Source: Brachypterus glaber (Eukaryota; Arthropoda; Insecta; Coleoptera; Kateretidae). From it: a stretch of DNA of 64,000 nt. Below, in pieces: positions 10,186 to 21,116 of this stretch. Each line of letters begins with the position of its first letter. Position 1 is the stretch's first letter. The DNA is taken from NCBI GenBank assembly GCA_958510825.1, contig OY294045.1, forward strand, positions 11,273,916 to 11,337,915, read 5' to 3'. A program made the position numbers and the translations under genes. The notes beneath the pieces were generated by a model. It worked only from the letters and a program-made list of their open reading frames with translations. It was not told the origin of the DNA and made no database searches.

Positions 10186-11045
10186 TCAGATTATAAAAAT
10201 CTGTTTTTACCCAGCGTAGATTCGTCTGTCTTACTCGCACATCTTTGTTCTAACAGAGACAACAATACCAGTTGCTGGTAATTGTATCCAAAGCTTACAA
10301 ATCACTTGGGTTTATTATTAGGAATACTAAATGTTTTAGCATTAAAACTGTTAATTTGCTCTATATGTCCTATGTCAGATCACATTTGGAATATTGTTCG
10401 GTAGTTTGGTGTCCTAATTATGCTGTTCTTATTACTGCTTTAGAAAACGTTCAAAGACGTTACCTCAAATATCTGTATCTTAGGAAATATGGTGAGTATC
10501 CAGCTAGAGGGATACCTAATGTGAATTTGCTAAATGATTTCTCGTTTCAATCGTTATCTGTAAGACGTCAACAAGCATCAATTATATTTTTGTATAAATT
10601 GATCAATAATAAGATTGACTGTATAGAGCTATTAAACTTATTGCAAATAAACGTGCCCAGAGTTTCTGCTAGAATCTCTCTATTTTTTTATGTTAGAACG
10701 TCCAGAACTAATGTTTATCTGTTTACACATGTGATTCTTATGTGCAATTACTATAATAGTATTTGCTCTAGGGTCGATATTTTAAATACTTCTATTTGCA
10801 AAATAAAAAACTTTTTTGCTGCACCTGCTGGTAATGATCACTGATATTGTTATTAATTTACTTAACATAACAACCTCTGTAATTGGGGAAACCTGTGTGA
10901 GTTTTTGAATAAATAAATAAATAAATAAATTGTTATTGTTCAGGCCTGAATATACCTACTATTTGTTTACAAACAAACCGAGATGTTGGCGATACTTTAT
11001 TTTAACGGTATGCCTATTCTAGAAAAAAGAGTTCTTAGTTCGTTG
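10186..11045. mobile_element. Damaged 8-bp-TSD TIR element (CAACGAACTAATAAC family), split by a LINE
   Basis: 10186-10285 and 10928-11045 together match the elements at 53053-53306 and 54620-54873. The left TIR is lost; the right TIR ends AAGAGTTCTTAGTTCGTTG. The LINE fragment 10286-10927 interrupts it. Confidence 0.7.
10286..10927 (+). pseudogene. 5'-truncated jockey-like non-LTR retrotransposon (LINE), RT C-terminal part
   Basis: An open frame (coding part about 10286-10844, stop TGA) carries the region after the reverse transcriptase core: RSHLEYCSVVWCPNY, then ALENVQRRYLKYLYLRKYGE, typical of jockey-superfamily elements. The catalytic YADD block and the endonuclease are missing, so it cannot move. 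The insert ends in a run of AAAT units (10909-10927) and is flanked by AATTGT at 10280-10285 and 10928-10933, the target duplication. The host element without insert is seen at 53.1 kb (TGGTAATTGTTATTG), which confirms the junctions. Confidence 0.85.
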
Positions 11046-11282
11046 GTTGAAACAGACCAGCGCAAAAAAAATAATTGATTGTATTCAGGGCTGTTTAAAA
11101 TAAAAAAAAAATAGGTTAGCTTCTTTATCAACGCTGAGATAGCAACAGAAAACTTCTTAAATCAAGGTTATGTAACTTTTTCAAGATACAGTGATGTTAG
11201 ATTGTAAAAACAAGTGATCGTCTCCAAGCTTGCCACGCGCAAAGGAACTATTGTTTTTCTTTTTCTTCTCCAAATAGGTGTA

Positions 11283-11703
11283 CACGGAAAGAAATAAGTG
11301 GGCTCTGCGCTATACATTATAAGATATTTGGTAACAGTGGCAAATTATAGTGATTTAAGCTAGAGATTATAAGGGACACAATAACTAATAATGTTAAAAA
11401 TAAATTGGAAACGATTATATATATTACAGACACGATTATATTTATTACAGGCACTATTATAAATTTACAGAAATTTTATTATATTATAAAAATTATTAGC
11501 ACGGACAATAATTAAATCTATTTAAGCTATAAATGCCATACTATTTGTTATATTTTATTATTCACTAAACAATTAAAGTATTTCATATAAATTACACTGA
11601 CTGCCATAATTGTAAGAGAAAGCCTTGTATTTATATAATAAGCGATTATAATTTGCTTGGTATGTGTGTTATAGCGCTCCTAGCTATAATTTTTTTTTCC
11701 GTG
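11283..11703. mobile_element. 421-bp TIR element, ends CACGGAAA, TA target site
   Basis: CACGGAAAGAAATAA at the left and TTTTTTTTCCGTG at the right, flanked by TA. Subterminal GCGCTATA/TATAGCGC words are also inverted. No coding capacity. Confidence 0.6.
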
Positions 11704-11782
11704 TATGAATAAAACTAATAAAGTCATGGGAGGCTGCGGTCGAAATAGTTATTTAAGTATTAAGGGCAGTAAGTGCATTTTA

Positions 11783-11848
11783 CCGGTTGTGGATTATTTT
11801 GGAGATTGAGACGAAGTCGAAATCTCCAATACTATCCGAAACCGGTAT
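11783..11848. repeat. Hairpin (ACCGGTT...AACCGGT type)
   Basis: ACCGGTTGTGGATTATTTTG plus GAGATT pairs with AATCTCCAATACTATCCGAAACCGGT; the loop holds GACGAAGTCG. Probably the core of a decayed element. Confidence 0.5.
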
Positions 11849-12050
11849 GCTTATTACGGTTTTTGCACGATCCAACAAAATAAACATTAATAGATTTATA
11901 AAAGTGAAATAAAAACGTAAAATTAATTTTATTCTAAAAATCAAGTCAGTACCTTTGATAAAATTTAACCCTAACAACGGGTATAATAAACAATGCTAAA
12001 TTCCTAATTTTGTTTGATGTTTGTCCTGTGTGCCAGTTAATAATATAATA

Positions 12051-12954
12051 TAGAGGAAAGTCGCCTAATTTCGGATACCATTTACAATGTATTCAATATT
12101 TAATACTCGGTATTACTTTTTGATATTTTTTTTATATAACCATATACAACTTATTATAGCGAACCATGATTTATTATAAAAGCAATTTTATTACAGTTTA
12201 TTTTTTCCATAAAACACGGTTAATAAAAATCAGCGCATTTTTGTGCATTTGAAAAAGGGCTCCTAATTTCGGACATATCCGAAAAAATTTTTTCAAGAGT
12301 AGATCTGGATCCCATGCTTATGTTTCTTGTTATTCCTTCACATTTAAAACGTAATTTAATCATTAAGCGATTTTCTACGAAATACTATAGGAACTATAAT
12401 TTTAGATTCCCAATTTCGAATATCTTAGTATCTTGGGTAATTTTCGTTTTTTCAAAATTGTTTATCTTAGTTTGTTGTATCATTATAAAAATAATAATTA
12501 ATGGTTGGTTATCCTGAATAATAATTACCTTGCGGATATCCGAAATTGGGAATCAAATGCACAAAAATGGTCTATCCAAAATTAGGCAACTTTCTGCTTT
12601 TTAGATTAGAAATTTGTAGAATGTTTACGTTTTCAAATTGCTTAATTATGAATAGTATCAACTTAACTAACATCATAACTTACCCAAGACAGAATCACGA
12701 ACTTTTATATCGATTATTTATAAAATAAACAAGCATAATAATGCAACTGAGCACAAAACTGCCATTTGCAATATAAACGATTTGTGCTGCCATTTAAAGG
12801 GGAGAAGCTCTACCGTTATCATATTACAGGACGGATTTAGTTTGACTTTTGGCTTCACATAAAAGTAGGTTTCTGTTTACCTTTGCAGACAGTATCTTAA
12901 ATACACTACTATCCGAAATTTGGAAACCATCCGAAATTAGGCGCATTTCCTCTA
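12051..12954. mobile_element. 904-bp foldback element, ends TAGAGGAAA
   Basis: TAGAGGAAAGTCGCCTAATT at the left pairs with AATTAGGCGCATTTCCTCTA at the right, flanked by TA. The motif CCTAATTTCGGA and its complement recurs at least five times inside, giving the element a repeated internal structure. Two short open frames inside have no protein-like features. Confidence 0.75.
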
Positions 12955-14222
12955 TATTAATAATATCTTAGTAAAATAAACATTTTTTTGTAAAAAATGC
13001 GTCAAGATGACAATTTTGAGCTTTAAGGTGCGTGGAATATAAGACGTTTTGCAATTACCTATACCCGAAAAATCCAAAGATCAGTATGAAAAAATTTTAA
13101 AACATGGTGCAGTGAAAAAAATATATGTGAAAACATAGAAAAGTTATTGTTGCCTTATTAATAAATTATTATTTCGTTCGAAGAAGAAACCTAAAAAGTC
13201 CAATAGCGCTTTAATAAAAACTAATGTAAGGCTTTAAAAATTAAAAATTAGATCATTATTTACTTACCGCCTCCCGATCGGTAAGTACATAATTTCCTTA
13301 CCGATCAGCAGTTTGTAAACATAACCTACTGCTGCCATAATTAGGCTAGTAAACACGTCAAATTACCCGATCGTGCAAAAAATAATTTAAAATTAAATTT
13401 CTCGATTAGGAAGTTTTACGTTTTTGCTTTTTGCTTACCAATCTCAGTGTTTTGTTTTTAAAAAGGTTTAAAATAAGGCTTAAAATGGTAAAACAACACG
13501 CCGAAGTATAAAAAATTAAGAGTATTTTATTTTAATTATTATTTTAATGTTAAAAATTAGTACCTATAGATCTTTTGCGCGTGGGTAATTTAAATTTTTT
13601 TTAGAAATGCGACACCCCGCCACACACCCCCCTCAGTTTTATCCCTGCGTGCCACAGATTGGATAAAGACAATAAATCATACAGGATATATTTTTGTCAG
13701 ATATATTTCCAATTACTTATTCAGTTATACAAAATTGTTGAAAGTTAAAATAATTTGTTTTTAAATAACATTCAATTATAATTTTATTTAACGAGTTTCG
13801 AATACATGAGAGAATTCGTGTTATTTTAAAATTGATTTGTTAAAATAATAATTCAACCTCATGGAGGGAGGGTTTTGAAATATAAATTTACATTCACCCT
13901 TGCAAATACCTGGAAGCTGTTTTTTTTCGCATCGTTTTCCATAAGGTTTTCTCGAGTTTTAGGAATCAATGTTAAACTTGATTTACGATTTATTCACAGT
14001 GCGGTGGATTTGTTATGTCAAAGAATCTTTGACAAAGATACATAAGCTCTTACGTATTTGATACATGTAAGTTTTAGTTATTTTGCACAGCCAATACGAT
14101 TCAAGGTCGGTTTACCCAATAATTAACACTGAACTGACTAAGAATTTAACCAGTGAAGTGATATGAATGATTACACAGGCACACAAAATAAAAAAGTGGT
14201 CTGTACTTTAATAACCACATAT
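12955..14222. other. Intron segment without recognised element
   Basis: AT-rich. A small inverted pair TTACCG...CGGTAA lies near 13265-13290. The word CGATCGTGCAAAAA at 13368 mirrors TTTTTGCACGATC at 11871, so 11759-13385 may be one larger composite repeat. Confidence 0.3.
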
Positions 14223-14299
14223 CTGCCGCGCTAAGCTGAAACGTCCTATCTACATAGGTTTAACATACACAGATAGGACCTTTCAGCTTAGGAAGGCAG
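14223..14299. mobile_element. 77-bp hairpin element, CTGCC ends, 4-bp TSD (ATAT), copy 1
   Basis: CTGCC...GGCAG ends; 21-bp perfect inner arms (the word AAGCTGAAA/TTTCAGCTT and CCTATCT/AGATAGG) around a loop of about 17 bases. Flanked by ATAT at 14219-14222 and 14300-14303. The reverse complement of the copy at 54896-54972 differs at only two of 77 positions. Confidence 0.85.
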
Positions 14300-14527
14300 A
14301 TATGAGAAGTGCCGGATCAAAACCCGAACATCTGAATTAAAAAAAGTTAATTAATAATAATTATTAATAGTTTAGTCATTGGTGAGGACTAAAAAATAAT
14401 TATGTAAAAGAAATTGTGCCAAAGGGCACTTTAAGTGTTTTTAATTTACTTCAAAAATACTGCTGTTGCATCAAAACCCGCCATCTGCACCAAAGTGTCG
14501 GATCAAAACCGGATCATCTGTACTTTG

Positions 14528-14912
14528 CAAAGAACTTTTACCTCAAGAAGGAACATGATGAAATCTACCGTATGCTTTGTTTGAAGCGTGAATCAACTAC
14601 GGTGAGGGGCTGGTGGGGAGTGACTATTGTTTGCACTTAGTACGCGTAAAGAGAGAGAAAGAATGTGAACTCACTTGCTGATTGGAAACATATACTTTGG
14701 ATATTTTATTGTAAACATCAGTTCTGTATGAGTTTTATATGAACTAGTAGTTTAATTTCAATAGATTTAAAGGTAGCCTGAAAGTCGACTAGCGACATCT
14801 ACATTTTACACCACAAAGCTGTATAGCGTTTCTGTTAGTAAATAAACAAACAAAAAGATGACACCTTCATAAACATTGGTCTGAAATTACTTCTTGAGGT
14901 AAAAGTTATTTG
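14528..14912. mobile_element. CAAAGAACTTTTACC TIR element (hAT-like MITE family), copy 1, internally deleted
   Basis: Begins CAAAGAACTTTTACCTCAAG and ends CTTGAGGTAAAAGTTATTTG. The interior matches the copies at 38741 and 42691 but is about 150 bases shorter. The flanking 8 bases do not match, so this copy has either lost its TSD or recombined. Confidence 0.75.
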
Positions 14913-15084
14913 GTTAAGTAGCTTTGTATTAAGCAAGAAATAAATACATAATTGCAATTTTTGAGTTATAAAATGGGCCCTGGAGCTCTGTATTGCTGTT
15001 TTGCTTTCCCTGATTAAGCTGGAAAAATGCCTTGGTTTCATAAATAAATCAAATTAAAAAATACAATATTTTTTAACAAAAATT

Positions 15085-15650
15085 TGAAAATTGCTATATA
15101 GGTGTTTTTAAGGTTGCTGAAATTAAATCTGATAATAAAAAAATTCTATATCCCTTCCTGCGGGGGTTCAATATTTTCGTCAAAATTGGTATATAAGGGT
15201 CTTTTAGGTCGACAAAACTTAATCTGATAATTTTTCTTTAATTCCATCTCCGGGGGTTGATTATTTTTAAATGTTTACAATATTTTCATGAAAATTAGTA
15301 TATAGGGGTTTTCGAAGTTATTAGAATTAAATCTGATAATAAATTTTTTCTAATTTTTTGTCAAAATTGGCATATACAGTATACCATTTTCACTAAAATT
15401 ACCCCCCACCCCTCAGGGGGAAGTTTGATTTTTTTATTATTGATTCAGTTTCAGCTATCTTAAAAACCCCTCAATACCGTTTTTCACGAAAATAATCTAA
15501 ATATTTAAAATTAATTATCCCCCGCCTTCCGGGGGTGAAGTTGCATTTTTTATATAATCTGCTACAGTTTCAGCTACCTCAGAAACCCCAATATACCATG
15601 TTTTACGAAACTATTGTGAACATTTAAAAATAATTAACCCCTAACCTATG
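15085..15650. repeat. Inverted array of about 100-140-bp units (GGGGTTTTTGAGGTTGCTGAA family)
   Basis: Three direct units (GTTGCTGAAATTAAATCTGA; CCCTTCCTGCGGGGG; GTATATAGGGGTTTT) are followed from about 15385 by two or three inverted units (CCCCTCAGGGGGAAG; TTTCAGCTACCTCAGAAACC). The same unit is tandem at 27950-28420 and inverted at 43740-43985. Confidence 0.7.
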
Positions 15651-16012
15651 AAAAAAAAACGACTTTATTGTTATTCAGGTTTGAGTCAATGATTGTTTAA
15701 ATTTTTTTCTGGGTAGCCTGGAAAAGTCATTTAAAAATTTATCCTTTTAGAGTATTTTCCTATCACGTGTTAAAGTAACTAGTAAATACAGTTTCATTTG
15801 ATTTTTCCACTGTTTACAATTAGAAGCCGTGTTTTATTATTGTTTCTAAGCCCATGGTGTTAATTTTAAAATTTTTATTAGTTTCTATTTAAGAGGTTCA
15901 GTTCAATGTTATAAAAACAATGCATTCGTTAGATAAATAAATTCTTTTAATTGATGATTGCACTAAATTTTAGTATACTCTTCACAGTAAGTAGTGTAGA
16001 AGAGTATTATAC

Positions 16013-16207
16013 GGTGGCCACATGTCAGGGAAATCAGGGAAATGTCAGGGAATGTTATTGAAAAAAAAAATGAAAAATCAGGGAATTTTATTAAAAAAGC
16101 TGGAATTTTATTTTTGTTTTATCCCTTTTTTTTTCATATATTTTTTAAATCAGGAAAAAGTCAGGGAAATGTCGGAATTTTCCAAACAAAATTATGTGGT
16201 CACCCTG
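16013..16207. mobile_element. Short TIR element, CAGGGTGGCCACA family, copy 2
   Basis: GGTGGCCACATGTCAGGGAA at the left, TTATGTGGTCACCCTG at the right. Smaller than the copy at 2148-2584. An open frame at 16042-16248 is produced by its CAGGGAA repeats. Confidence 0.55.
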
Positions 16208-16220
16208 GATGCCCTATGTT

Positions 16221-17716
16221 CCAGGAAAACAGTACGGACATCTGTTAAATTTTTGATACACTACAATTTATGCATAATTATTAGGGTGGGTCAAAAAAAC
16301 CGACTATTTTTTTTTTACTTTATACTCTGAAAAATCGGTTGCTAGACACCTCTAGAAAATTCTCACTAAATATGAGCTCTTAATTTTGATAAAAAGGTTC
16401 TCCGCTTTACAATTTTCCATTTTTTTCTCAGTATTAGAAACAAAAATTCATATCTCTTTGACAACTGTTCGTTAAAAAGTATCTCTCCACATAATCTTGT
16501 AGGAAATCGAACGCTCTACAAAAAAGGTCTCTTACAATTTTTTCGTAAACCTCACCGTTTAAAAGATATCAAAGGTTAAAGTTTGATTATTTTAAGAGAC
16601 ATTTCTGTTTTGCTTATGAATTTTATAACTCGCTTACAAAAAATTGTTATGAATTGCGCGATTCATAGTTTTGTAGAAAATTAACTGCTCTACGAAAATG
16701 GTCTTTATGATTTGTCGATTAAATTAAGCGTTTAAAAGATAAGTTTTTGATGAATAATTCGAAAAATTTAAATTTAATTTATGAGTTTCACGAAAATTTA
16801 TACAAATTTGAGTTCCTATGAAAAGAGAAATGTTTTAAACTATTTGTCTCGTTTTTGATTTAGTCCTACGTATGTTTGGTTATATTGAAAAAAAAAATAG
16901 TGCATTATTTCTAACTCTGACTCTGACAATGATTTATTAAATTATGAAAAAAATAATAATAAAATAATAAGTTATTATAAAGATAAATTTTATGAAAATA
17001 TTATTAAAATAAAAAAGTTTCAAATAAATTTTCGAAAGGGAAACTTCTATAAGAGTTACTCTTACGATAGAAACTCAAATTTGTATAAATTTTAGTGAAA
17101 CTCATAAATTAAATTGAAATTTTTCAAATTATTGATCAAAAACTATTAAAATTAGTAAGCATTGAAGTGTGACGATGAATATCTTTTAAACGCTTAATTT
17201 AATCGACAAATCCTAAGAGACCATTTTTGTAGAGCAGTTAATTTCCTACAAAACTATGAATTGCGCAATTCATAACAATTTTTTGTAAGCGAGTTATAAA
17301 ATTCAAAAGCAAAACAGAAATGTCTCTTAAAATAATCAAACTTTAACCTTTGATATCTTTTAAACGGTGAGGTTTACGAAAAAGTTGTAAGAGACCTTTT
17401 TTGTAGAGCGTTCGATTTCCTACAAAAATATGAGGAGAGATACTTTTTAACGAACAGTTATCAAAGAGATATGAATTTTTGTTTCTAATACTGAGGAAAA
17501 AATGGAAAATTGTAAAGCGGAGAACCTTCTTATCAAAATTAAGAGCTCATATTTGGTGAGAACTTTCTAGAGGTGTCTAGCAACCGATTTTTCAGAGTAT
17601 AAAGTAAAAAAAAATAGTCGGTTTGTTTGACCCACCCTAATAATTATGCTATTTATGCGTTCTGTGGTGTAAAACGGGCCGCGTCCCTTACTCTTGCATA
17701 CCTGGACGGAGTATAG
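16221..17716. repeat. Dispersed repeat of 9301-9433 type, split by the 1358-bp foldback
   Basis: 16221-16281 and 17648-17716 join to give the sequence seen intact at 9301-9433, with one extra copy of ATAATTAT. Confidence 0.75.
16282..17639. mobile_element. 1358-bp foldback element with 8-bp TSD (ATAATTAT)
   Basis: Ends TAGGGTGGGTC and GACCCACCCTA are exact inverses. Nearly full-length arms pair inwards (TGAGCTCTTAATTTTGAT, CGATTCATAGTTTTGTAG and so on) to an AT-rich core near 16950. ATAATTAT is duplicated at 16274-16281 and 17640-17647, and the empty site exists at 9301-9433. An 8-bp duplication points to the hAT superfamily; no transposase is encoded. Confidence 0.9.
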
Positions 17717-18088
17717 CCACAGTGAAGAGTAACTATGTAATGCGAAGCATTACATATCTTCACGGCTTGTTGTTTTAATTTGTTCACATTTCAGTAGACT
17801 GTATGTCTAATTGTTATTTTCTCAGATGTTTAGCCGCTTGTTATGACAAATACAAATGATTAATGGCTTACTCAGCAGAAAATCTCGGATATGATGTGTT
17901 ATTCAGTGCCGGGCTGGCCCAGCTGGCAGCGGGCAACCGGCAAATGCACGGTATTTTAAAACTTACCAAAATCTTTTAACACGTTTGGTGATTATTCATT
18001 GAATTATAAATATATTTTGGTAACTTATTACATTGTAGTCAAATTATTAAATTCGTAAAATATTCAACAAAAATAAAATATTAAAAAA
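17717..18088. other. Intron segment with one small hairpin
   Basis: Contains the hairpin ATGTAATGCGAAGCATTACAT at about 17733-17753 and a locally GC-rich stretch near 17911-17950. No gene was recognised. Confidence 0.35.
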
Positions 18089-18803
18089 CAATCCTTGACA
18101 ATCCCTAACAATCTTCCGCAATTTTTGACAACCCTTGACAATCTCTCACAATCCCAACAATCATTGACAGTCTTTCACAATCTTTGATAATCCTTGTCAA
18201 TCTTCCACAATTCAAATTACTATTATTGTCTGTCTGTCTGTTACCGCCCTTAAAAACCGTTTGGACAATTTTATGTTTAATATTAATGTATAATTAGTAT
18301 ATCTTTTAGTCTGTACTTTTTAAGCTAATTGTATTTTTCGAGGTATTTTTTATTTTGAGTTTATAGGCCTAGCCTTAACTCTTATATTGTTAATAATAAT
18401 AAAATAATAATAATAATATTTATAGTATTATTAACTTGAGCCATTTCGCCTCAATGATTATTTATATGTTCTTATTCTTTATTCTTATTAATTTTATTTT
18501 CTGTTTTAGATTTTTTATCGATATAAATAATCATTGAGGCGAAATGGCTCAAATTAATAATACTATTAATATATATACGCCTTAAATAAATTATAGATTC
18601 TATTTTAAAAATAATATTGTTTCACACTGAAGTATAAAAAATATTTAATTTTTTTTAAAGATTGTGAAAAGATTTTAGATTATTTTGAAAGATTGTAGAT
18701 GATTGTTGAGGGTTGTGGTTGATTGTAGATGATTGTGGAAGATTATTAAAGATTGTAAAAGATTGTTCGGGATTGTCAAGGATTGTAGAAGATTGTTGGA
18801 CAG
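18089..18803. mobile_element. Foldback-like palindrome with minisatellite arms
   Basis: The left arm (18089-18212) is a degenerate array of about 10-bp CAATCTTTGA-type units. The right arm (18657-18803) is the inverted array of GATTGTAGAA-type units. Between them a second stem, GAGCCATTTCGCCTCAATGA, pairs with its complement at about 18529-18555. Palindromic arms built of short tandem units recall Drosophila FB/Galileo elements. The exact ends are unknown. Confidence 0.6.
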
Positions 18804-19356
18804 GTGTACAAGGGTTGTCCAATAAACCCCTTGTTTAGAACAATTAAAACTGTACAATGTCATCGATAAATCTCAAACTTAATTAAACATTATTGTGTGC
18901 TTTTTAACTCATCACGAGTTTTTCCGCCAAGCTGGAAGTTCCGAAAAATGGCTCTTGCAGTGAACTTATAAGTTTTTTTTTAACTTATTTTTAGCCATTT
19001 TTAAGTTTTCTGCCATTTCTTTTGTAAAAATCGTCTACTTTTTTTGTTAGCAGCAGTTTTTTTTTAATTTCGGTTCTAAAAAATGAACCTTGACAGTTTT
19101 TCTCTAAATTTTCCACGATCCCATTGTCCAATTCTAAATAAGTGACTGTACATTGTACAGTTTACAATGTTAATTTGGTAAATTTTTCAATGCCATTGGC
19201 TAATATCTGCGTTCATTGTTTCGCGATAAATCGGTATCATTCCATTGTTTTAGACATTTTAAATACGGAAAAGGCGAGAAATGGCGTAATTGGTGAATGC
19301 AATTCATTGAAAATGATATAAATCAAGTTTAGAAAAAAAAACGCACAGGAGCTATT

Positions 19357-19966
19357 CTGCCCTGCTAAGACAAGTTGTCCTATCTGCAAAAATTGACTTT
19401 CTGAGATAAGCACACCATTGTATTGCTTTACATTACCCCATGTGCCTACTAAAAAGAAATAAATGTCCTATCTAAAACGCAAATCCTAAAAATTAGCCTA
19501 AGATGTTTGTCCTATGTGAAAAATTTTCAATTTTTTCTAAATAAAATTGTCCTAGTATTTACTAGACGAATAAGTCAGGACTAGGACTAATTTTACAGAT
19601 CTTAGTAATTTGATTGGACTTTTTAGATCATTTTGTCCAAAAAATATTTTTTTTTTCAAATGATATGGGAACGTTCAATTATTACGTAACGCAAATTTTG
19701 ATCATTTTGAACCCCCCCCCCCTGTAAGGCTATTTTCTTATACCATTAACATGGGCGTAACACTCCAAAATGACACCCAACCCCCCCTAGGAGCGTTACG
19801 TAATACTTGAACGTTCCCTATCACTTATTTTTGATTTAAAAGAAAGCAAAGCCCAACGCCATATTTATTTAAACATGTTTTCAAAAAGTGCAAACAAAAA
19901 CAATTAAACTGGCCATATCTCAAAACATATAATTTGCAGATAGGACAACTTGTCTTAGCAGGTCAG
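19357..19966. mobile_element. 610-bp element, CTGCC ends, 4-bp TSD (TATT), carrying a nested insert
   Basis: CTGCCCTGCTAAGACAAG at the left pairs with CTTGTCTTAGCAGGTCAG at the right, with TGTCCTATCTGCAAA also inverted. TATT is at 19353-19356 and 19967-19970. The ends and the CCTATCTG word resemble the 77-bp hairpin elements. A GGGAACGTTC element is inserted inside. Confidence 0.75.
19667..19818. mobile_element. GGGAACGTTC element, copy 1 (nested)
   Basis: GGGAACGTTCAATTATTACG and CGTAATACTTGAACGTTCCC are inverted; G/C runs and TTACGTAACGC lie next to the ends. Flanked by TAT on both sides. Other copies: 46456-46602 and 60245-60331. Confidence 0.8.
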
Positions 19967-20190
19967 TATTAACTAGCTACAGTTTGTATATTATTATCAA
20001 CGTAAATCAGGTGTTCTTGGGTGTATAAGATAAATATCATTGATTCGAGATAATAGTATGTTTGGAATGTTAAGAAATCGTTTAAACTACTAATTTAACT
20101 ACTACCTACTGTCATTTTCGTAATAAGTGAGAAATAAATTTTATCCAATACATACAGATAATGAGACAATTACCAGCTTTATTTTAAATT

Positions 20191-20463
20191 GATAAACTCA
20201 ATAATAACCCCCGCGTGGCTTTTACTTTATTGAGTGGATAATTATTTATTTTACACACTCAACTGTCACTTGTCAAATTATTTTCTTGTAAATGTCATTA
20301 AAATTTTTAATAAAAAATGAATTCCTAAGCTATTTATTGGATAAAACCTTGTATGGACTCATGGGTAAACCGATATCGCCCTCTCGAAAATTAACCTGCT
20401 TGGCTAACGCCTCGCAGGTTAATTTTCTCATGGGCAATATCTTACTTTACCCACTAGGACCAT
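20191..20463 (+). repeat. Dispersed repeat with long hairpin (inverted copy at 57204-57420)
   Basis: GATAAACTCAATAATAACCC through TTTACCCACTAGGACCATA is the reverse complement of 57204-57420. This copy has about 56 extra bases that complete a hairpin (20365-20453): GGGTAAACCGATATCGCC and AAAATTAACCTGC pair with GCAGGTTAATTTT and GGGCAATATC...TTTACCC. Confidence 0.7.
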
Positions 20464-20824
20464 AAATAACTATCCTTTAAAGAAGGATATCGTTTTAAAT
20501 GTGAGTTTTAGGCTAAATGAGAAAAATTTTGTTTTTCTACGATCTAATAGAAAAGTTAACATTTCTACAAAAAGAATTGAAGTTTTCAGACTTCAAAATA
20601 ACCTATTTCTTATTATTTTACTTTACTTTTCTGCCGGTTACCATGACAGCAAGCAGAAAAGTGATTTTTTCGCGCGCACAGTGTAGGCAACCGGCATGTC
20701 AATCGTAAAACGGCTGTCAGTTATATGCGACGAGATGTTGGTCCGCCATTTTTTTTAATATAAAATTATTATTTATTTTGAACCAAATGTCAATTTCGCG
20801 TGGTAAATATTTGTGTGCTATATA
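20464..20824. other. Intron segment without recognised element
   Basis: Short open frames on both strands (20501-20708, 20717-20938) overlap one another and the next element; none looks like a protein. Confidence 0.35.
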
Positions 20825-21033
20825 CCGTGCGATTATAAAGTGCCGAACACTTTTTAATTCAAAACTGGCATTAGCGATGAGTAAAATGCAAGAAAGCTGT
20901 GTGCGTTTTACTGGCCACCGAGCTGTTGTACGTAACAATCACATGGGCTTGTCGCGCACAACTCTAACAGAGGCGTGGCTTCAAACGAAGAGTATTTTCT
21001 TTTCAAACTGTTCGGCACTTTATAATCACACTG
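20825..21033. mobile_element. 209-bp TIR element, CCGTG/CAGTG...GATTATAAAGTGCCG
   Basis: CCGTGCGATTATAAAGTGCC at the left pairs with GGCACTTTATAATCACACTG at the right, flanked by TA. A 147-codon open frame (20778-21221) merely crosses it and the next repeat. Confidence 0.65.
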
Positions 21034-21116
21034 TATTTGTTGTTACGAAGGAATTATGGAGAGTTACTGTGACTAGGATTTTACTTCTACACCAACAGAT
21101 TTGCAGAAAATTGTAC

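Noticed and set aside
16022..16330. Two overlapping open frames rich in SGK/QGM
   Set aside because: They follow the CAGGGAA repeats of a TIR element and run into another repeat.
18089..18212. CRISPR-like array of short regular repeats
   Set aside because: The units are degenerate decamers without spacers, in a eukaryotic intron, mirrored by an inverted array.
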